Assembly (NCBI GenBank): GCA_018266915.1
Contig: JAFDZM010000076.1
Coordinates: 62,001-126,000, forward strand
Length of the DNA stretch: 64,000 nt
Reading direction: 5' to 3'
Origin: Bacteroidota bacterium
GTDB taxonomy: Bacteria; Bacteroidota; Bacteroidia; Sphingobacteriales; Sphingobacteriaceae
Below, piece by piece: positions 1-7,303 of this stretch. Both the position numbers and the translations under genes were made by a program. The notes under the pieces were generated by a model. The model was not told the DNA's origin and made no database searches. It was given only the letters and a program-made list of their open reading frames with translations. How positions within the stretch are numbered: position 1 is the first letter of the stretch; every line of letters begins with the position of its first letter.

Positions 1-68
1 GCAGTACTATCAGCAAAAACAGCCTTTTGGGTCAAAAGCGCAAGTACCAGACCTATAAAAACCTTCAT
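1..68 (-). CDS. N-terminal fragment of an exported protein, cut by the window edge
   Basis: Reading the minus strand from the ATG at 66-68 gives 22 codons that stay open to the window edge. They encode a lysine, a hydrophobic run (VFIGLVLALL) and a likely signal-peptidase site near VFA-DS. This is a typical Sec signal peptide. Nothing of the mature protein is in view, so no family can be assigned. It is divergent from nothing nearby and lies upstream of the thioesterase stop, on the same strand, about 60 bases away. Confidence 0.6.
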   Translation of the reverse strand, partial: MKVFIGLVLALLTQKAVFADST

Positions 69-131
69 TTAATTTAATACGATAAAAAACAGCTCAAAGT
101 TAGCCAGGGAACGCTTTTTCAAAGATAAGTT

Positions 132-698
132 TTAAGACGATATGATGCAACGCTCATCTGCCAGCATTTGCATACATTGCTCCTCACTTTCAGGCACTTT
201 TATGTGTTGTGCCTCCTGCTGGTAATTTTGTTTTAATTGCTTACGGCGTTTAGCTTCTACAAAGCGCCTCACCTGTTCCTTATTCTCTAAGATCAAACCC
301 GGAACAAGTGCCGGCATATTCTGCTCGTCTTTGGCAACCATGGTGAAGTAACTGGTGTTGGTATGGTAGATTTTATTGGTTTTGATATTTTCCGATTCAA
401 CCCTGATACCTATTACCAGTGAAGTTTTGCCTACATAATTCACTGATGCCATTAATGATACAAGGTCCCCAACCTCTACAGGCTGCAGAAAATCAACCGT
501 ATCGATGGATGCTGTTACGCAATAGTTGCCCGCGTGTTTTGCTGCACATACATAAGCCACCTTGTCCATAAGGGATAAAATAATGCCACCGTGAATTTTC
601 CCACCGAAATTGGAATAAGAAGGTATCATCAATTCAGTGATAGTGGTTTGCGAAAAACTTACCGGTTTGTAGTGTGATTGTTCGGCGGTGACTGGCAT
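132..698 (-). CDS. Acyl-CoA thioesterase, hotdog fold (YciA/BACH-like)
   Basis: The 188-residue protein has the hotdog-fold acyl-CoA hydrolase pattern. An N-terminal strand is followed by SNFGGKIHGGIILSLMDK, the central hotdog helix with its conserved Gly-Gly and the Asp that is catalytic in this family, and then by strands ending in a TSYFTMVAKDE segment. Such enzymes hydrolyse acyl-CoA to free acid and CoA in the cytoplasm. A charged C-terminal tail of about 50 residues, rich in Lys, Arg, Gln and Glu, follows the domain. The gene stands alone; chain-length preference cannot be read from sequence. Confidence 0.85.
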   Translation of the reverse strand: MPVTAEQSHYKPVSFSQTTITELMIPSYSNFGGKIHGGIILSLMDKVAYVCAAKHAGNYCVTASIDTVDFLQPVEVGDLVSLMASVNYVGKTSLVIGIRVESENIKTNKIYHTNTSYFTMVAKDEQNMPALVPGLILENKEQVRRFVEAKRRKQLKQNYQQEAQHIKVPESEEQCMQMLADERCIISS

Positions 699-750
699 GG
701 CTGCGTTTTGTTTACAAGTTTAGTGATTATTGGTTGGAATTAGTTCTATA

Positions 751-846
751 GGTTGAAAAGGTTGTAGTAGTCGTAATGGCTGCAGAAATTGTAATAGATC
801 AAGATTAACCACTACAACCTTTTCAACCTCTACAACCCTTACAACC
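751..846. repeat. Period-9 array with two opposed arms
   Basis: The left arm (751-795) is five degenerate 9-base units such as GGTTGAAAA and GGTTGTAGT. The right arm (811-846) is four units such as ACTACAACC and TCTACAACC. Bases 751-768 and 811-828 are a perfect 18-base inverted repeat. The element lies between divergent genes. Confidence 0.9.
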
Positions 847-909
847 ACCCTTGGCTATTTCAAAATCCGGAAAGTATCCCTATTATTGCCACAAACCGAC
901 TATCAAATC

Positions 910-1611
910 TTGAAGAATTTTCTACTGATTATTTGCTTTCTTTCCTGTTTGAGCGATTGCTTTTCTCAGGAAACGGCCGAAAAAAAGAATTGGCTCAACG
1001 ATAATGTTATTGAGAAATTCCAGGTGTTGAAGAATAAGCCGGAGGTCAGGAACGGGGCTTATGAAGCCCTTTACAGGCGCCGCGTCCCGGTGGCACAAGG
1101 AACTTACACGAACAATAAAAAAACGGGTATGTGGCGCTTTTATGACCCCAAAGGCAAACTGATGCAGGTGTTTGATTATGACAGCAGGACGATCAGATAC
1201 GAAGCAAAGGAATATACCCAATCATCCGATTTTTATTATGCCGTCGACAAGGAAATAGCTGACACAGACAAAATAACCAAGCCATTAAAAATAGGCGGAC
1301 GGTATTTTGGCTATCTGCCTTATCTGGGATTGTATCAGCCTCCATTTAATCCTTATGAATGGGGCACGGATGGCTGTGTGGCTATTGTTGAATTGCTGAT
1401 AAGTCCGCTGGGCAGGCTGGCTGATTTTAAGGTCAGAACTAATTGTTCGTTGATACAATATGATCAGACCATCACAATGAACATTAATCTATTTAAAGAA
1501 GAGGACCGGCAATTTATACCAGCCACTTATAATGGTCAACCTGTGCTGTCGCGTATTATGATCCGGTGCAGGCTGAAGCCAAATGGCGAACTTGATTTTA
1601 TGAGCTATTAA
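910..1611 (+). CDS. Exported protein with MORN-like and TonB-C-like segments
   Basis: I prefer the TTG at 910 as start because it gives MKNFLLIICFLSCL, a textbook signal peptide cleaved after CFS. The frame stays open upstream to a TTG at 886, but those extra eight residues would precede the signal peptide. The mature part contains a segment of the YwqK/MORN type (QGTYTNNKKTGMWRFYDPKG) at about residues 65-85 of this start. The C-terminal 80 residues (VAIVELLISPLGRLADFKV onward) look like the C-terminal domain of TonB-like proteins, as seen in many Bacteroidota exported proteins of unknown role. It has no operon partner and its function is unknown. Confidence 0.7.
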   Translation: MKNFLLIICFLSCLSDCFSQETAEKKNWLNDNVIEKFQVLKNKPEVRNGAYEALYRRRVPVAQGTYTNNKKTGMWRFYDPKGKLMQVFDYDSRTIRYEAKEYTQSSDFYYAVDKEIADTDKITKPLKIGGRYFGYLPYLGLYQPPFNPYEWGTDGCVAIVELLISPLGRLADFKVRTNCSLIQYDQTITMNINLFKEEDRQFIPATYNGQPVLSRIMIRCRLKPNGELDFMSY

Positions 1612-1614
1612 TTA

Positions 1615-1669
1615 GAAGCCGGAAGCCGGATTCTTAACTTTTGACTTCCGACTTCAGACCTCTGACTTC
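1615..1669. repeat. Period-7 array between convergent genes
   Basis: Left units GAAGCCG, GAAGCCG (1615-1628) face right units TGACTTC, CGACTTC, AGACCTC, TGACTTC (1642-1669). The right arm reads as the imperfect reverse complement of the left. It fills the gap between two convergent stop codons, where it could also act as a two-way terminator. Confidence 0.85.
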
Positions 1670-1673
1670 AATA

Positions 1674-2174
1674 TTAATGATGATGATGTCCATCCGGACC
1701 GTGAGCGTGGCCGTGGGATAATTCCTCAGGCGTAGCCGGGCGAACATTAACGATCTTTCCTTTAAAATGCAGTTCCTGGCCTGCCATCGGGTGGTTCAGG
1801 TCTACAATAACTGAATCCTCAGCAATCGATACAACCTGGCCCTGAAAATGATTACCATTATTGTCCTGCAAGGGCAGCATACTGCCTATTTCCGGAATGT
1901 CAGTGCCCTGGAACATTTCTTTTGGTAAGCTTGCCACAGCTTCATCGTCATAATTACCGTATGCATCTTCTGCTGATAAACGGAATTCATATGAATCACC
2001 TGTCGAAAGAGTGTTCAGGTTCTCTTCAAATTTTGGCAGCATTTGTCCTGCGCCAAATAAAAATGTAAGAGGTTGTTCCTCAGTTGCGCTTTCTACCAGG
2101 CCTTCGGTGCCGTTATCTTCTTTAACATAGAGATCATATGTTAGTGAGACTACGTGTTTTGGTTGTATCTTCAT
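1674..2174 (-). CDS. FKBP-type peptidyl-prolyl isomerase, SlyD-like
   Basis: The 166-residue protein follows SlyD architecture. A split FKBP domain contains FLFGAGQMLPKFEENL, an insert-in-flap region runs at about 75-125, and there is a C-terminal His-rich tail (SHGHAHGPDGHHHH). SlyD proteins catalyse proline cis/trans isomerisation, act as chaperones through the flap domain, and bind nickel or zinc through the tail. The tail is much shorter than that of E. coli SlyD and has no Cys, so metal storage is probably modest. It is followed on the same strand, upstream in transcription, by the DUF255 gene 24 bases away, so the two may be co-transcribed. Confidence 0.88.
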   Translation of the reverse strand: MKIQPKHVVSLTYDLYVKEDNGTEGLVESATEEQPLTFLFGAGQMLPKFEENLNTLSTGDSYEFRLSAEDAYGNYDDEAVASLPKEMFQGTDIPEIGSMLPLQDNNGNHFQGQVVSIAEDSVIVDLNHPMAGQELHFKGKIVNVRPATPEELSHGHAHGPDGHHHH

Positions 2175-2198
2175 TTGTATCTTTTTTTGATAAGTGTT

Positions 2199-4286
2199 TT
2201 AATTCCAGATTTGTTTTAGTGCTTCTTCGGTATTTTCAGATGGTAAACCACAGGTTTTGTCTTTACAAATGAATATGCGGGTGGTAGCGGCAAACTTGTC
2301 TTGCAGCAAAGGTAAACTTCCTTTGTTACCGCCCAACATTATTTTATTGGGAATGTAATTTTTTTCCATTTCAACCCGCAGCGTCTCAAACTGATCGCCA
2401 ACAATTGCCACTTCGTTTATACCAAATATCTCGTTTAGCAGCAATGAGCACCAATTGGAATAGGATGAACCATATTTAGCGATCTGCCCCACCACATTGC
2501 GTAATAGCTGGTCTGATATTTCGGTATAATCTTCATTATCAAAGAGCAAACCCAGTTTTTTAAGATTATTGGCCATTACTGAATTGGATGCCGGTATCAC
2601 ACTATCCATGATCTCCGATTTGCGGGCTATCAGTTGCTCATCATCTGCAGCAGTGAAATAGAATATACCTGTTTCCCGATCGTAATAATGTTGAATAGCC
2701 TGATCGGTTAAGGCTTTTGCTCTTTGCAGCCAGTCTTCATCTAAAGTAACTTCATACAAAGCGATAAAAGCATCAATTATATTGGCGTAATCGTCCAGGA
2801 AAGCGAAAATTGCCTCACCCCGACCCTCTCCAAGGGAGAGGGAGTCTTTTTCCGCTTCATTTAAAGTTCTCTCCTTTGGAGAGGATGAGTGAGGGCTTTG
2901 CCGTTTAGGTGATGCTATGCGTTTTAACCTGCCGTCTCCATTTATCATATTGCCGGTGATAAACTCAGCATTCTGCAAAGCCAATTGCAAATATTCTGGT
3001 TTGTGAAATGCACGATAAGCCTCACAAAGCCCTTTCAGCATCAGGCCATTCCACGAGGTTAGTATTTTATAATCCAATCCTGGTCGAACACGTTTGCTGC
3101 GCTCTTCCAATACTTTATTTCTCAGCTCATTTATTTTGGATACCAAATCGCTTTCGCTCAAGCCTAATTTCTCGGATAATTGCTGATCGGATTGCTTCCT
3201 GAAAAACACATTGGTTTCTTCCTCTTCCCAGTTGCCATCATCGGTTACGTGATAATAAATGCAAAACAGGTCTGCATCCGGGCCGAGTATCTTTTCTATT
3301 TCTTCCTTAGTAAAGGTATAGAACTTGCCTTCTACTCCTTCGCTGTCAGCATCCAGGGCCGAGTAAAATCCGCCTTCCGGCGAAGTGAGCTCACGTTTTA
3401 CAAATTGAATAGTCTCATCGACGATTTGCGGATATAACGGATCATGCTGCCAAACAGCAGCTTCAGAATACAATGCAACCAATTGCGCATTATCATATAG
3501 CATCTTCTCAAAATGCGGCACATGCCAATGACTATCAACCGAATACCGCGCAAAGCCACCGCCGATGTGATCGTAAATACCGCCAAAAGCCATTTTATGC
3601 AGGGTGAGTTTTACTTGTTGTGCCACATCGTCATCCTGCATCAGGAAAGCATACCGCATCAAAAACAGCCAGTTGTTTGGCATTGGAAATTTTGGTGCGT
3701 TACCTACTCCCCCTTCTACCCTGTCAAAATAACGCTCCCAATTTTTCAGAATGGCTTCTAAATCTTCCCTGGCATATTCAGGCTGACTGTCGATAAACTT
3801 TACTGATTCATATTGCTGGATGCCTTCGGTCAGTTTAACTGCATATTCCTCTGCTTCTTTGGGTTTTTGCTTATAAAAATCGGCCAGGTTAAAAAGCAGG
3901 CTTATCCAGTCATTTTTGCGGAAATAGGTACCCCCGTAGATGGGCCGCTGATCAGGCAGGCAAATGCAATTCAATGGCCAGCCGCCTCTTCCGGTCATTA
4001 GCTGCACTGCACTCATGTAGATCTGGTCAACATCTGGGCGTTCTTCCCTGTCTACTTTGATGCAGACAAAATATTCGTTCATCACCGCGGCTACCTGCTC
4101 ATCCTCAAAACTTTCGTGCTCCATTACGTGGCACCAGTGGCAGGCTGAATAGCCTATACTTACCAGGATCAGCTTGTTTTCGTCCTTCGCTTTTTGCAAT
4201 GCTTCTGCGCCCCAGGGATACCAGTCAACCGGGTTATTGGCATGTTGCAAAAGATAGGGTGAAGCAGAGTTTGCCAGGCGATTCAT
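2199..4286 (-). CDS. DUF255 thioredoxin-fold / six-hairpin protein (YyaL, SSP411-like) with an in-frame repeat insertion
   Basis: The N-terminus has the family signature: NRLANSASPYLLQHANNPVDW, then a thioredoxin-like motif CHWCHVMEHESFED at about residues 49-62. The rest is an (alpha/alpha)6 barrel like N-acylglucosamine epimerase or glycoside hydrolases. The family (YyaL, human SPATA20) has no settled biochemical role; the CxxC suggests redox function. At 695 residues it is slightly long. Residues about 462-492 (RQSPHSSSPKERTLNEAEKD and on) have no family counterpart and are encoded by a palindromic repeat at 2812-2896 that keeps the frame. The normal sequence resumes at IFAFLDDYANIIDAF. 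Confidence 0.88.
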   Translation of the reverse strand: MNRLANSASPYLLQHANNPVDWYPWGAEALQKAKDENKLILVSIGYSACHWCHVMEHESFEDEQVAAVMNEYFVCIKVDREERPDVDQIYMSAVQLMTGRGGWPLNCICLPDQRPIYGGTYFRKNDWISLLFNLADFYKQKPKEAEEYAVKLTEGIQQYESVKFIDSQPEYAREDLEAILKNWERYFDRVEGGVGNAPKFPMPNNWLFLMRYAFLMQDDDVAQQVKLTLHKMAFGGIYDHIGGGFARYSVDSHWHVPHFEKMLYDNAQLVALYSEAAVWQHDPLYPQIVDETIQFVKRELTSPEGGFYSALDADSEGVEGKFYTFTKEEIEKILGPDADLFCIYYHVTDDGNWEEEETNVFFRKQSDQQLSEKLGLSESDLVSKINELRNKVLEERSKRVRPGLDYKILTSWNGLMLKGLCEAYRAFHKPEYLQLALQNAEFITGNMINGDGRLKRIASPKRQSPHSSSPKERTLNEAEKDSLSLGEGRGEAIFAFLDDYANIIDAFIALYEVTLDEDWLQRAKALTDQAIQHYYDRETGIFYFTAADDEQLIARKSEIMDSVIPASNSVMANNLKKLGLLFDNEDYTEISDQLLRNVVGQIAKYGSSYSNWCSLLLNEIFGINEVAIVGDQFETLRVEMEKNYIPNKIMLGGNKGSLPLLQDKFAATTRIFICKDKTCGLPSENTEEALKQIWN
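2812..2896. repeat. Palindromic element inserted in frame inside the DUF255 gene
   Basis: Two arms, 2812-2846 and 2865-2896, are imperfect inverted copies of each other. Each arm is itself a hairpin: CCCTCTCC/GGGAGAGGG and CTCTCC/GGAGAG. Such GAGAGGG palindromes are familiar as intergenic repeats in many bacteria. Here the element lies wholly within codons 464-492 and preserves the frame. Confidence 0.85.
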
Positions 4287-4298
4287 AGGCGAAAAATT

Positions 4299-4373
4299 AA
4301 TACGCGAAGGTGCGTATTCAAATCAAGAATTATGTAATCTGAAAGTTTTAAAAATGTGCAATTATCACATTTT
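4299..4373. promoter_or_regulatory. Two short perfect palindromes in a divergent promoter region
   Basis: AATACGC/GCGTATT (4299-4318, loop 6) lies 13 bases upstream of the DUF255 start. AAAATGTG/CACATTTT (4351-4373, spacer 7) resembles a CRP/FNR-type TGTG-N-CACA operator. They sit between the divergent DUF255 and M1 peptidase genes. Regulation is inferred; no regulator is known. Confidence 0.4.
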
Positions 4374-4452
4374 CAAAGTTTAGCCATGTAAAATCAGGAG
4401 TTCCTCAATTTTATTTGGTTTATTTGCCCCCTGATTATCAAATTCTCAATTA

Positions 4453-6420
4453 ATGAACCGTTTTAAATTAAAACATGTGGCAGGCATCGGCCTGATGCTG
4501 CTGACCGTCCTCAATGCGTCAGCACAAACCACCGATACCATTAAATATGACCACCAGGACCTGTTTGGTCCTATCACCTGGCCGGTTACCAGTGGCAATA
4601 CCCGCTCTGCTAATGGCAATCCGGGAGAGCATTACTGGCAAAACCGCGCTGATTATTTAATCAAAGCAACTCTCAACGAAGCACAGCAGGACACCACCAT
4701 TAATGGTGAAGTAACCATTAGTTATACCAATAATAGTCCCGATCAATTGGATCATTTATGGCTACAACTGGATCAAAACTTATTTAAACCAGATTCACGC
4801 GGTGCGGATGTTACCCCCTATTACGGTGACCGTTTCGACGTGAAGGGTTTCAGCCGTGGCGGTTATCATATCGAAGAAGTATCTATAACTTATAAGAACC
4901 AAACTTATAATGTTGAACCGGTTATTACAGATGCCCGCATGCAGGTGCGTTTGCATACTCCTCTTGGCGCTAAAGGTGATAAGATACAGGTTAAAGTGAA
5001 ATACTATTTCGCCATACCATTTTATGGCGCCGACCGTATGGGCCGCAAGAAATTTAAAGACGGTTATGTATATGAAATTGCCCAGTGGTATCCACGTATG
5101 TGCGTTTATGACGACGTAGAAGGCTGGAACACTCTGCCATACATGGGCTTAGGTGAGTTTTACTGCGAGTATGGTGATTTCGACTACTATGTTACCGCTC
5201 CGGCTAATATGACCGTGGTAGGTTCAGGTGATCTGCAAAATGGCGCCCAGGTGCTTTCTGCCACTCAGCAATCACGCCTGGCAGAGGCACGCAACAGCGA
5301 TAAAACCGTGATGATCATCAAACCGGAAGAAGTTGGCCAAAACGCCAATGCAACCGACACCAAAACCTGGCATTTTAAAATGGAGAATAGCCGCGATGTA
5401 TCATGGGCCGCCTCAAAAGCATTCATTTGGGATGCTGCACGTGTAAATTTCCCTTCGGGCAGAAAGGGCATCGCCATGTCTGCCTACCCTGTTGAAAGTT
5501 CTGGTAACGACTCATGGGGACGCTCAACCGAGTACCTGAAAAACAGCATGGAGATCTACTCTAAAAAATATTTTGAATATCCATGGAACTCAGCTACCAG
5601 TGTATCGGGTGTGGCATTGGGTATGGAATATCCTGGTATTATCTTCTGTTTGAGCAATTTGAAAAACGGACAGCTTTGGGGCGATGTTACTCACGAGATC
5701 GGCCACAACTGGTTCCCGATGATCGTTGGCTCGAACGAGCGTAAATACATGTGGCAGGATGAAGGTTTTAACACCTTTATTAATGAGTATGCTACCCAGC
5801 AATTTAATCATGGTGAATACAACGATACCGCAAAACGCGCACAAGCTATTTTACGTCAGTTTAAAAACAGTAAAGACCCATTGATGACCCCGCCTGAGGC
5901 AATCGGCCTGAATGATTACGGTCAGTATTATGTTAAAACCGCTTTAGGTTTAGACATGCTGCGTAATGTGGTTATAGGCCCTGACCGTTTTGATTATGCC
6001 TTTAACGAATACGTGAAGCACTGGGCATTTAAACATCCGCTGCCTTATGATTTCTTCCGCACGATGAACGATGCCGCCGGCGAAGATTTGAATTGGTTTT
6101 GGAAAGGCTGGTTCTTCACTACATGGAAGATCGATCAGTCGGTACAATCGGTTAGCTATGTACAAAATGATCCTGCCAAAGGCGCATTGATCACCATTGT
6201 AAATAAGGAGAAACTGGCTATGCCTGTTGACTTGCTGATCACCCAGGAAAACGGCACAAGCGAAACGCTGCATCTGCCTGTAAACGTGTGGCAGCGTGGC
6301 GGCGTATGGAAGTTTAAATATCCATCCAAATCAGCCATCAAAAGCATTGTTCTCGATCCGGGTCATGAATTACCGGATATCGATTTGAAGAATAATGTTT
6401 GGAAAGCACCTGCTAAGTAG
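4453..6420 (+). CDS. Exported M1-family zinc aminopeptidase
   Basis: The signal peptide (ending about ASAQ) is followed by an M1 N-terminal beta domain and a gluzincin catalytic domain. Zinc ligands are HEIGH at 414-418 and Glu437 in DEGFNTF, the exact HEXXH-X18-E spacing. GMEYPG at about 392-397 replaces the GAMEN exopeptidase motif. M1 enzymes remove N-terminal residues from peptides; here probably in the periplasm or at the surface. The gene is divergent from the DUF255 gene and ends at a clear terminator. Confidence 0.88.
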   Translation: MNRFKLKHVAGIGLMLLTVLNASAQTTDTIKYDHQDLFGPITWPVTSGNTRSANGNPGEHYWQNRADYLIKATLNEAQQDTTINGEVTISYTNNSPDQLDHLWLQLDQNLFKPDSRGADVTPYYGDRFDVKGFSRGGYHIEEVSITYKNQTYNVEPVITDARMQVRLHTPLGAKGDKIQVKVKYYFAIPFYGADRMGRKKFKDGYVYEIAQWYPRMCVYDDVEGWNTLPYMGLGEFYCEYGDFDYYVTAPANMTVVGSGDLQNGAQVLSATQQSRLAEARNSDKTVMIIKPEEVGQNANATDTKTWHFKMENSRDVSWAASKAFIWDAARVNFPSGRKGIAMSAYPVESSGNDSWGRSTEYLKNSMEIYSKKYFEYPWNSATSVSGVALGMEYPGIIFCLSNLKNGQLWGDVTHEIGHNWFPMIVGSNERKYMWQDEGFNTFINEYATQQFNHGEYNDTAKRAQAILRQFKNSKDPLMTPPEAIGLNDYGQYYVKTALGLDMLRNVVIGPDRFDYAFNEYVKHWAFKHPLPYDFFRTMNDAAGEDLNWFWKGWFFTTWKIDQSVQSVSYVQNDPAKGALITIVNKEKLAMPVDLLITQENGTSETLHLPVNVWQRGGVWKFKYPSKSAIKSIVLDPGHELPDIDLKNNVWKAPAK

Positions 6421-6465
6421 TAGAGCGGTTGGCGCAAGGCGCCAGGCGAGAAAAGTTTTTTATTT

Positions 6466-6496
6466 AAAGACCGGGTTGAAAGACTCGGTCTTTTTT
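6466..6496 (+). terminator. Intrinsic terminator after the M1 peptidase
   Basis: AAAGACCG pairs with CGGTCTTT and is followed by a T run to 6496. It lies 46 bases after the stop codon. Confidence 0.85.
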
Positions 6497-6513
6497 ATGC
6501 AAGCCCCATTTAC

Positions 6514-6990
6514 TTAATCTTTCTCCTGTGCATCTGTTTGTACGGCCTCACCATTAAAACTAATTGTTTCAAACCATGCTGGTTTAATATGATCGACGTT
6601 GGCTAGGGGGTTAACTTTTTGCAATAAGCCATGTTCATCAACAAATAGCCCCGAATAATACGAGCTTTCACCGCATCTGATAATATCTCTTTTTTCGTTG
6701 GCATGTATTGCGACCATCCAAAAGATAGGGTCTTGTTTGTCTAATCGCGAGTTAGCTTCACTAAATACATCATCCCAATTTTTGCCAACTTTAGACAATA
6801 AAAATTTGTACAAAGGAGTGTAATCATATCCAAACTGTCCGCTATGCATTGGTGCGTGCGTTGCTTCATTATTTAGGAATCGTTTAGTGTTGCGTTCGTG
6901 TCGAAAATCACCACCCTTAACCACATAATATTTACAGCTTAAAGACACTTTATTTTCTTTACGATATAAGGGCTCTTTTTTTCTGTTCAC
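6514..6990 (-). CDS. Protein of unknown function, possible horizontal acquisition
   Basis: The 158-residue reading frame starts at GTG (6988-6990) with no clear ribosome site. It has no signal peptide or membrane segment. Visible features are a basic N-terminus (NRKKEPLYRK), a His-rich stretch (ATHAPMHSGQFGYDYTPLYK) and a C-terminal acidic tail. Base composition is lower in GC than its neighbours, which hints at transfer. I do not recognise the family. The segment GKNWDDVFSEANSRL is the most conserved-looking stretch. Its partners are unknown; it is convergent with the M1 peptidase. Confidence 0.6.
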   Translation of the reverse strand: MNRKKEPLYRKENKVSLSCKYYVVKGGDFRHERNTKRFLNNEATHAPMHSGQFGYDYTPLYKFLLSKVGKNWDDVFSEANSRLDKQDPIFWMVAIHANEKRDIIRCGESSYYSGLFVDEHGLLQKVNPLANVDHIKPAWFETISFNGEAVQTDAQEKD

Positions 6991-7303
6991 TTTAAGAATT
7001 GATTATGATTAGCAAATATATAACTCCATGATCTGGCTTACAAATTAGGTGTTCAACACTGACATCAATTTGCCACCATTTACTAAAATATACAATATTG
7101 ACAATCAATTACATAACAATATCCACGGGTAGTCACCGCGTGAACATGAACGCTACTCTCTCCGAAGTTAATAAACATAAACCGCCACATGTTCAAAAAT
7201 AAATCCGAAATCGAACATCCGAAATTCGAAATTCAGAGCCATCCGCCTTTACCCTTTCGCCCCAAAATCATAACTTCGCCAATTCAGAAAAGAGGATAAG
7301 ATT
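6991..7303. other. Intergenic region upstream of pcrA
   Basis: This AT-rich stretch holds the single-arm period-7 array at 7202-7236 and a promoter-like TAACTTCG at 7271-7278, one base off the TAnnTTTG box, about 25 bases upstream of the pcrA start. I see no gene in it. Confidence 0.5.
7202..7236. repeat. Period-7 single-arm array
   Basis: Five units (AATCCGA, AATCGAA, CATCCGA, AATTCGA, AATTCAG) occur in tandem. The word matches the array at 38508-38616. No opposed arm is seen nearby. Confidence 0.85.

Noticed and set aside
922..1221. Minus-strand open frame opposite the exported MORN-like protein
   Set aside because: It is a shadow of a gene with a clear signal peptide and domain pattern; no family or start signal supports it.
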